DNA from: Bacillota bacterium
GTDB taxonomy: Bacteria; Bacillota; DTU025
Assembly (NCBI GenBank): GCA_012842765.1
Contig: DUWJ01000033.1
Span: 1-5,219 of the forward strand
Length of the DNA stretch: 5,219 bases
Direction of reading: 5' to 3'
Shown here in pieces: positions 1-5,219 of the stretch. The position numbers were made by a program, and so were the translations under genes. The notes beneath the pieces are model-generated. The model had not been told where the DNA came from, made no database searches, and worked only from the letters and a program-made list of their open reading frames with translations. Within the stretch, counting starts at the first letter, position 1. Each line of letters starts with the position of its first letter.

Positions 1-1015
1 ACAGAGCTGGATTTATTCATGTGCTCTGTACTGCCGGGGTCTCCGTCCACTTATTCTCCCTCCTTTTGGCGATCAACTGGAAACCTGATGACCCAGTGCA
101 ACAGCGTGTCAGTTGCCTTGGTAATTATACTATTGCTGCAGTAGATTGTCACTCTTAGCGTTGTCTTGGGCCTCCAATCTCTGCACAAAATCGAGGTCCT
201 GCGGGGACGACGTGCGTTTTGCTTAGCTTCTTTTGCCTAAGTAACTTGCGAGAACATCTTGGTCCATTTGAGCTTGAACTGTGGGCGGTACAAGGCCGAT
301 AAACTTGCAGGAACTTACTGTTACGTGATTGGCTTGGCGGGACTTTTGGGTGCGATGGAATTAACCCGGGGAAGATATGCAAACACTATCCTGGCTTAGC
401 GGGGCACTAACCCGAAAGGGCCGAAAACGGCGCGACTCTACATGGGCCAAGTCGAGGGCCCGGGCTCTGACTGATCGACCCAAATTAGGTCATGGCGCGC
501 CGAGTAATCACACAAAAGCAATTTAGCGCTTTCAAGCGGCCAAGAAGCTATTCAAATGTAGAGATGGCATGGAAGAATAATCAGAAACTGCTTGGAGTTG
601 GTGGCTAGGGTATATGGTCTCGTGGTTGAAAACCCACAAGGATGAGCGCGACGGAGCGTTAGATCTGTAAGTTTGAGCACTTTGCAGGGACATGCCTTAT
701 AGGGCCACAACTAACTGGGGATATCTGGTATGTGCTGGGGAGACGCAACGGGCTGTGCAGGAAGAGCAAGCAAGTTACGCAGAGAATATCTGATGACAAG
801 TCTCGACGAGTTCCTGCACGGTCCTCGGGGCCATTCGTGTGCACTGTGGGTTACTGGGCGCGCCACTTCCGTCGTTTTGTGTACGGTATGAAGAAGTCGC
901 AAATGTCGGCAGATATGATAAAATCAAGATGTGCACGGCAGTAAGCCGAATGGATGTGGGGCGTGCTCGGTGATTCACAGGGCTGGGCGTTCCCTGCAAG
1001 TGTGGGGGTGTACCG
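1..1015. other. Gene-free region of about 1 kb upstream of the aminopeptidase gene
   Basis: I find no supportable gene here. All six frames are broken repeatedly, and the short open stretches lack ribosome binding sites, recognisable motifs or family-like sequence. The frame starting at base 3 is open from the left edge to a TAG at 156-158 (about 51 codons, partly hydrophobic). It could be the tail of a gene outside the window, but the frame starting at base 1 is open almost as long, so chance is a sufficient explanation. A plus-strand GTG frame at 732-944 (70 residues, basic) has no visible Shine-Dalgarno and no known motif. Small structures seen are two adjacent mini-hairpins, CCCGAAAGGG (411-420) and CCGAAAACGG (421-430), and CGGC-AGTAA-GCCG at 936-948. 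There is no tRNA, rRNA, terminator with a U-tract, or inverted-repeat element that I can see. The 3' part presumably carries the promoter and leader of the next gene, but no convincing -35/-10 pair was found. Confidence 0.6.
1004..1010 (+). promoter_or_regulatory. Shine-Dalgarno site of the aminopeptidase gene
   Basis: The sequence GGGGGTG lies 5 bases before the ATG at 1016. It pairs with the conserved CACCTCC end of 16S rRNA, with one G-U wobble, and fixes the start codon. The dnaE gene uses the same G-rich form. Confidence 0.8.
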
Positions 1016-1969
1016 ATGTCTGATTTGCGGGAGGCGGCGCTGATTGCGGTCAGGGACTGCATGGGCGCAAGGTCTGGCGAGGATGTGTTGGTGATCATGG
1101 ACAAGGGTACGCGTACAGTGGGAATGGCGCTTTTTGAGGCCGCTGTATCCCTTGGGTGCGAAGCTATGGTTGTGGAGATAATACCGCGCAAGATGAACGG
1201 TGAGGAGCCTCCCGAGCCGGTAGGCGAGATGATGAAGCACGTTGATATCGTGCTTGCTCCCACCAGCAAGTCCATTACTCACACAGTGGCCAGGGGAAAT
1301 GCGTGCAAGGCAGGTGCCAGAGTCGCTACTTTGCCGGGCATTACCGAGGACTGTATGACTCGTGCGCTCGTGGCTGACTATGATGAGGTGGCCAAGAGGG
1401 CTGAAAAATATGCCCGGATATTGACTGATGGCAAGATAGTTCGTATAACCAATGCTGATGGAACCGATATATCAATGTCGCTGGAAGGCAGAGTTGGGAT
1501 GGCTGATACCGGCATCTATCGAGACCCCGGACAATCAGGTAACCTTCCAGCTGGCGAGGCCTTCATCGCTCCGGTTGAGGGAACGGCAAATGGAGTATTC
1601 GTGGCGGATGGGGCCATGGCGGGGCCGGAGTTTGCAGGCACGAAGATCAGAATAACTGTGGCTAATGGGTATGCTACGAGCATTGAAGGCGGAGAGGCTG
1701 CCAGGACCATAGAGAAGATGATAAGCCCGCTGGGGATGCCGGCGCGAAATATTGCGGAACTTGGGATAGGCGTAAATGACCGTGCGAAGATAACAGGCCA
1801 GGTTTTGGAGGACGAAAAAGTCATGGGCACAATCCACATTGCTCTGGGCGACAACTCCAATTTCGGAGGAAATGTGAGAGTCGCAAGCCACCTGGATGGG
1901 ATAGTTGTGGCGCCCACGGTGGAAGTGGATGGTGTAGTCATAATGGATTCCGGGAAGTTTACCCACTGA
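1016..1969 (+). CDS. Aminopeptidase, M29 / AmpS-AmpT-like family (short form)
   Basis: This encodes a 317-residue, probably cytoplasmic protein that I recognise as the AmpS/AmpT-like group (COG2309, often annotated leucyl aminopeptidase, peptidase family M29). Known members are metal-dependent exopeptidases that release N-terminal residues from peptides. The N-terminal half (about residues 20-125) is an alpha/beta region containing VLVIMDKGTRT, the segment IVLAPTSKSITHT (78-90) and LPGIT (106-110), typical of the family. The C-terminal half has acidic and histidine residues at the expected spacing for metal ligands: E181 (GEAFIAPVE), E248 (NIAELGIG), H274 (GTIHIALGDN), H292 and D294 (SHLDG). 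Characterised M29 enzymes are about 400 residues, so this is the shorter form common in Gram-positive genomes, and its peptidase activity is inferred only. The related fold of 2,5-dihydroxypyridine dioxygenase (NicX) is an alternative. The start is fixed by a strong Shine-Dalgarno 5 bases upstream. It ends in TGA. No signal peptide or membrane segment is seen. Confidence 0.87.
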   Translation: MSDLREAALIAVRDCMGARSGEDVLVIMDKGTRTVGMALFEAAVSLGCEAMVVEIIPRKMNGEEPPEPVGEMMKHVDIVLAPTSKSITHTVARGNACKAGARVATLPGITEDCMTRALVADYDEVAKRAEKYARILTDGKIVRITNADGTDISMSLEGRVGMADTGIYRDPGQSGNLPAGEAFIAPVEGTANGVFVADGAMAGPEFAGTKIRITVANGYATSIEGGEAARTIEKMISPLGMPARNIAELGIGVNDRAKITGQVLEDEKVMGTIHIALGDNSNFGGNVRVASHLDGIVVAPTVEVDGVVIMDSGKFTH

Positions 1970-2020
1970 AGGACTCGAGCGAACACTCTATGCCGCTCGT
2001 TTGCCGATGGGCGGAAATGC

Positions 2021-2027
2021 GGAGGGG
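2021..2027 (+). promoter_or_regulatory. Shine-Dalgarno site deciding the start of the small ORF
   Basis: GGAGGGG ends 6 bases before a GTG at 2034. In-frame starts at 2001 (TTG), 2007 (ATG) and 2028 (ATG) are upstream of, or directly adjacent to, this site, so GTG 2034 is the best-placed start. Confidence 0.55.
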
Positions 2028-2033
2028 ATGCAG

Positions 2034-2249
2034 GTGAGAAAGGTCATCCATAAGATCCCGAGGCAGATTCGAGTTGCAGGATTCAGTGGCGACAGGAAGC
2101 GGCGCCCACCCGATTTTACAGACAGCGATGTTGTAGATGCGATTCTGACTGAGGTTGAATGGGAGGAGGAAGGATTGCCCGACACGCGGCTGGACGGGTG
2201 GTGGTCCGATGCGTGGTCTCAGCCGGCTGGAAAACCTGAAGACCGTTGA
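2034..2249 (+). CDS. Small orphan protein, 71 residues, function unknown
   Basis: I do not recognise this protein. It begins 64 bases after the aminopeptidase stop and is preceded by a GGAGGGG site at ideal spacing, which is the main reason to believe it. The N-terminal third is basic (MRKVIHKIPRQIRV, then a DRKRRPP patch at about 19-25). The middle and end are acidic, with EVEWEEEG at about 40-47 and an aromatic cluster, DGWWSDAW, at about 53-60. It has no signal peptide, membrane helix, zinc-binding cysteines (there is no cysteine at all) or known motif. The charge split and the Trp-rich tail suggest a small soluble, perhaps nucleic-acid or protein-binding, polypeptide, but that is speculation. 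It could start at ATG 2007 or 2028, adding up to nine residues. After the TGA the same frame stays open for 42 more codons (2250-2375) with plausible codon use. So the gene may be a broken longer gene, or the ORF may be fortuitous. Confidence 0.5.
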   Translation: MRKVIHKIPRQIRVAGFSGDRKRRPPDFTDSDVVDAILTEVEWEEEGLPDTRLDGWWSDAWSQPAGKPEDR

Positions 2250-2378
2250 CTTGCGGCTTTCCTATCTTATGGGGAGCCGGAGCATTCAGGATTCTGTGCC
2301 AATGGTTGCTCAGGCCCGGATGGAGCTTTGGCGGAGGCAGCCAAGCTGAGCAAGGCACTAACTGACTCATCGGGCTGA
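2250..2378 (+). other. Open in-frame continuation after the stop of the small ORF
   Basis: Directly after the TGA at 2247-2249 the same frame continues for 42 sense codons before a second TGA at 2376-2378. The translated stretch contains FCANGCSGPDGALAEAAKL and ends KALTDSSG. Its codons (gag, gcc, aag, ctg, agc, gcg) resemble those of the flanking genes. No start codon with a ribosome binding site serves it independently. It may be the remnant of a longer C-terminus cut off by a nonsense mutation, or simply chance in a GC-rich spacer. I favour chance or remnant over active readthrough. Confidence 0.25.
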
Positions 2379-2392
2379 TGTGGCAGGAGAAG

Positions 2393-2434
2393 GGGTGGGG
2401 ACTTCCGCCCTTTTGCGGGTGGGGGTTCCCGCCT
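2393..2434 (+). repeat. Tandem pair of 18-base quasi-palindromic units forming a long hairpin
   Basis: Two 18-base units, GGGTGGGGACTTCCGCCC (2393-2410) and GGGTGGGGGTTCCCGCCT (2417-2434), are separated by TTTTGC. They match at 14 of 18 positions, and all four differences are transitions. Each unit is itself a small hairpin (GGGTGG with CCGCCC in the first; GGTGGG-GGTT-CCCGCC in the second). The two also pair with each other along all 18 positions, counting G-U wobbles, with the 6-base spacer as loop. The transcript could therefore fold either as two short hairpins or one long one. A run of six T lies at 2444-2449, about 9 bases after the long stem. That is too far for a standard intrinsic terminator, though a weak terminator or a processing or attenuation structure just ahead of dnaE is possible. 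It may also be a REP-like dispersed palindromic unit. Confidence 0.65.
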
Positions 2435-2453
2435 ATTCGCATGTTTTTTGGTT

Positions 2454-2462
2454 AGGGGGTGG
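2454..2462 (+). promoter_or_regulatory. Shine-Dalgarno site of dnaE
   Basis: AGGGGGTGG differs from the consensus AGGAGGTGA at only two positions and ends 4 bases before the GTG at 2467. It supports translation beginning upstream of the in-frame TGA of dnaE, so the true gene start is at 2467 rather than inside the gene. Confidence 0.75.
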
Positions 2463-2466
2463 TTGT

Positions 2467-5219
2467 GTGGGGGAGTTCGTTCATCTTCATCTTCATACTC
2501 AGTACTCCCTCCTGTGATTGGATGGCGCTTGTAGACCGGACGAACTTGCCAGCAGGATTTCGGAGTTGGGAATGGATTCATGTGCAATAACTGATCATGG
2601 ATGCCTGTACGGGCTCGTGGATTTCTATCGGGCTTGTAATCAGCAAGGGGTGAAGCCGATTCTTGGCTGTGAGGTCTATGTGGCCAATCGCACCTTGCAT
2701 GACAGAACCCCGCATATAGATGACAATCCTTATCATCTGGTGCTCCTGGCAGAGAACGATGTGGGCTACTCAAACCTGCTGAAGCTGTCTTCCCTCGGAT
2801 ACACCGAAGGCTTCTACTACAAGCCACGGGTGGATAAGAAAGCCCTGGCTGAGCATTCAGAAGGCCTGATTGCCCTTTCAGCTTGTCTGTCGGGCGAAGT
2901 CCCGTCATACGTGGCGCAAGGGAGGATTGATGAAGCAGAGGCGGTTGCAAGGCAGTATCTAGAGATATTCGGGCGCGATTCATTCTTCCTGGAGATCCAG
3001 TCTAATGGGATGCGCGTTCAGGATTTAGTCAATCGTCAGTTAGTGCAATTGGGCAGGAAGTTGGGCGTGCCGGTTGTAGCCACCAATGACGTGCACTATT
3101 TGCGGCGTGAGGACGCTACAGCCCATGATGTGCTCCTTTGCATACAGACCGGCTCAGTAGTGGATGACCCGTCGCGCATGAGGTTTCCGACTGACCAATT
3201 CTATCTCAAATCCGCGGAGGAGATGTACAGGGAGTTTGCAGAGATCCCTGAGGCATGCGCGATGACGGCGCGCATAGCAGAACGCTGCAATGTTGAGTTG
3301 GATTTTGATACGTTGCACTTGCCTGAGTTCGAGGCCCCCCCGGGGCAGACTCTCGACAGTTACTTGAGGAGACTGTGCGAGGAGGGAGCGATAAGGCGTT
3401 TCGGTGCCATATCCCGCGAGGTTCGGGAGAGGCTCGACTACGAATTGGGGATAATCGAGCGCATGGGCTACTCGGGCTATTTCTTGATTGTGTGGGACTT
3501 CATACGCTATGCCAAGAGCCAAGGCATATATGTAGGACCAGGCAGAGGTTCAGCTCCGGGCAGCCTGGCAGCTTACTGCCTGGGGATTACAGATGTGGAT
3601 CCCTTGGCATACAACCTCCTTTTTGAGAGGTTTCTCAATCCTGAACGGGTGACAATGCCCGATATTGACGTAGACTTTTGCTATGAACGTCGCGGAGAAG
3701 TCATTGATTACGTGGCAGGGAAATACGGTTCTGACAAGGTGGCCCAGATTATAACTTTCGGGACTATGGCGGCGCGCGCCGCCATCAGGGACGTTGGTCG
3801 GGCCCTCAAGTTCAGCTACGCAGAGGTTGACCGCATTGCCAAACTCGTTCCTGCCGAGCTCAACATGACGATTGATCGGGCACTTGAAGTCTCGCCGGAG
3901 CTTGCTGCTGCAGTGGGAGAAAGCGAACGCAATCGAACGTTGATAGAGATTGCCCGCGCTGTGGAGGGTCTGCCACGCCACCCTTCGGTTCATGCAGCAG
4001 GGGTTGTTATCTCAAAAGATCCGCTCACAGATCATGTTCCGCTATATAAATCCGCTGACGGCGTTCTGACGACGCAGTATCCCATGGAGGACCTTGAACG
4101 CCTTGGCATAGTCAAGATGGATTTTCTCGGGCTGCGAACACTCACGGTGATCGGGAATACCGTGGAAATTGTTAAGCACACCCGCAATGAGGACGTGGAC
4201 ATCGAGAGTATTCCCCTCGATGATCCTATGGTTTATGAGATGCTGAGGAACGCGGAATCGGAAGGCGTGTTCCAGCTGGAAAGCAGCTTGTTTCAGAACA
4301 TGCTTCGAGAGGTGAAGCCTACGAAATTCGAGGACCTCGTCGCCATTGTTGCCTTGGGCCGTCCGGGTCCAATGGTGATGACCGGGGATTTCGTCCGCGG
4401 CAAGCATTGCCATGACACGGTCAAGTATCCCCACCCGGCACTGGAGAAAATACTCGAGCCCACATACGGTGTGATGCTCTATCAGGAACAGGTTATGCAG
4501 GCAGCGAGTGAACTTGCCGGGTTCAGCCTCGGGGAAGCCGACATGCTCAGGCGCGCCATGGGCAAGAAGAAGCCAGAGGTTATTGCGGGTTTGCGGGACA
4601 GATTCATGGAAGGGGCTTTAGGACGGGGCGTGTCGGAACGCGCGGCACAGGAGGTTTTCTCACTGATTGAAAGATTTGCGGGATACGGTTTCAACAAATC
4701 TCATAGTGCTGCATATGCCCTAATATCCTACAGAACCGCCTATTTGAGGTGTCACTACTTTCCCGAATTCATGGCCTCTACACTAACTAGTGTGATGGGG
4801 TCGTCGGAACGCGTGGCCATGTATATAGACGTGTGCAGAGCCGCAGGTGTGGACGTGCTTCCGCCTGATGTGAATGAGAGCTTTAAGGGATTTACTGTCT
4901 CGGGCAATACGATACGGTTCGGCCTTGGTGCTATCAAGAATGTGGGCGAGGGCGCCGCTGAATCTATCATATCTGCCAGAAAGAGCGGCGGTCCGTTTGT
5001 GTCATTTGTGGACTTCTGCAACAGGGTTGATATGACGGCAGTCAACAGAAAGGCTCTGGAGAGCCTGATAAGATGTGGCGCATTCAGCGAATTCGGAAAG
5101 AGGCGCGCCCTTCTTGCCATTATGGACCAGGTATGTGACCAGAGTGCGGTTCGCCAGCGCCATCAAGAGTCAGGGCAGGCGTCCTTCTTCGACCTGTTTG
5201 AAGAGCCTTCCGGTTTTGG
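2467..5219 (+). CDS. dnaE: DNA polymerase III alpha subunit (DnaE), 3' end beyond window, in-frame TGA at codon 17
   Basis: This is the catalytic subunit of the replicative DNA polymerase, acting at the fork with the clamp and clamp loader. About 917 codons are visible of a family length near 1,100-1,200. Numbering is from GTG 2467 and counts the TGA as 17. The PHP domain (about 1-280) shows all nine usual metal ligands: H6, H8, D19, H44 (ITDHG), E69, H90, C140 (ACLSGE), D208 and H210 (TNDVHY), suggesting a PHP-type proofreading site. The polymerase core has GPGRGSAPGS (357-366), catalytic D399 and D401 (PDIDVDF), the third aspartate D552 (KMDFLGLRTLT), and GYGFNKSHSAAYA from 739. A helix-hairpin-helix region (FGLGAIKNVG, from 818) follows, and the visible part ends in a linker with ASFFDLF. 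The OB-fold and C-terminal region lie beyond the edge. The TGA at 2515-2517 interrupts the frame. If it is a true stop, starts at TTG 2518 or ATG 2572 would give shortened proteins. The frame is otherwise uninterrupted. Confidence 0.95.
2515..2517 (+). other. In-frame TGA stop inside the PHP signature of dnaE
   Basis: The frame reads MGEFVHLHLHTQYSLL, then TGA, then LDGACRPDEL. Family members normally read HLHxHTEYSLLDGA without interruption, so the codons TGA and TTG appear as two extra positions, equivalent to a 6-base insertion. Sequence on both sides remains family-like. TGA ends the aminopeptidase gene in this window, and tryptophan is written TGG, so general TGA reassignment is not indicated. 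Confidence 0.9.
2562..2574 (+). promoter_or_regulatory. Possible internal ribosome binding site and ATG start in dnaE
   Basis: GGAG (2562-2565) lies 6 bases before ATG 2572, codon 36 of dnaE. If the TGA at 2515 is a real stop, this is the best-placed downstream start. The product would keep the polymerase core and most of the PHP domain but lose H6, H8 and D19. The site also falls within the conserved coding sequence SELGM, so it may be coincidental. Confidence 0.3.

Noticed and set aside
3..158. Open frame from the left edge, partly hydrophobic (about 51 codons)
   Set aside because: A second frame is open nearly as long in the same place and no motif is visible, so chance cannot be excluded. 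It is mentioned only in the region note.
411..430. Two adjacent mini-hairpins, CCCGAAAGGG and CCGAAAACGG
   Set aside because: The stems are only 3-4 base pairs with nothing around them that resembles a known RNA family, so they are likely chance.
673..702. TTGAGC and TTATAG with 18-base spacing, resembling a promoter
   Set aside because: The match is weak, and it lies over 300 bases from the nearest gene with nothing between to transcribe.
914..919. TATGAT resembling a -10 box about 100 bases before the aminopeptidase gene
   Set aside because: The -35 position (891-896, AAGAAG) bears no resemblance to TTGACA and there is no extended -10 TG.
732..944. Plus-strand GTG frame of 70 residues, basic
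   Set aside because: There is no Shine-Dalgarno before it and no recognisable family, and it overlaps other equally weak open frames.
775..1275. Minus-strand open frame of 166 codons opposite the aminopeptidase start
   Set aside because: Its longest part is antisense to well-supported coding sequence, and it has no family-like sequence or ribosome binding site.
2467..2517. His-containing 16-codon leader peptide that could act in attenuation
   Set aside because: The His residues are the conserved PHP metal-binding motif of DnaE, and the frame continues as DnaE after the stop, so this is gene sequence and not a leader peptide.
2515..2570. Selenocysteine insertion at the dnaE TGA
   Set aside because: I see no convincing stem-loop just downstream resembling a bacterial SECIS, and no selenocysteine is known at this position in DnaE. 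A folding calculation on 2515-2570 would be needed to settle it.
2267..2983. Minus-strand open frame of 238 codons
   Set aside because: It lies opposite the start of dnaE and the hairpin repeat, is rich in Pro, Ser, Arg and His with no motif, and is best explained as an antisense shadow of dnaE.

Overview
The window looks like bacterial chromosomal DNA, with genes on the plus strand only, strong G-rich Shine-Dalgarno sites (GGGGGTG type) and a moderate to slightly high GC content. The replicative polymerase is a single-polypeptide DnaE with an apparently metal-competent PHP domain. Together with a short M29-type aminopeptidase, this would fit a clostridia-like Bacillota lineage or a relative. 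That placement is an inference from protein character, not from a search.

Layout. Bases 1-1015 hold no gene I can support: all frames on both strands are broken, apart from a short open frame at the left edge. A 317-residue protein of the aminopeptidase M29 (AmpS/AmpT-like, COG2309) type follows at 1016-1969, with the expected metal-ligand pattern in its C-terminal half. A 71-residue orphan protein lies at 2034-2249, preceded by a clear ribosome binding site. The 217-base gap that follows contains a tandem pair of 18-base quasi-palindromic units (2393-2434) that can fold into one long hairpin. The rest, 2467-5219, is dnaE, the DNA polymerase III alpha subunit, cut by the right edge after about 917 codons, before the OB-fold and C-terminal region.

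The most notable observation is an in-frame TGA at codon 17 of dnaE (2515-2517). It sits inside the PHP metal-binding signature (HLHLHTQYSLL-stop-LDGA). The codons on both sides are perfectly family-like, and TGA-TTG looks like a 6-base insertion relative to the usual SLLDGA. The remainder of dnaE is fully open. An internal ATG at 2572 with a GGAG site could make a protein that keeps the polymerase core but loses three PHP ligands. The alternatives are a sequence error, a recent mutation, recoding or readthrough, or restart.

The aminopeptidase, small ORF and dnaE are co-directional, but the gaps (64 and 217 bases) and the hairpin before dnaE leave it open whether they form one operon. No mobile element, CRISPR array, tRNA or rRNA was seen.
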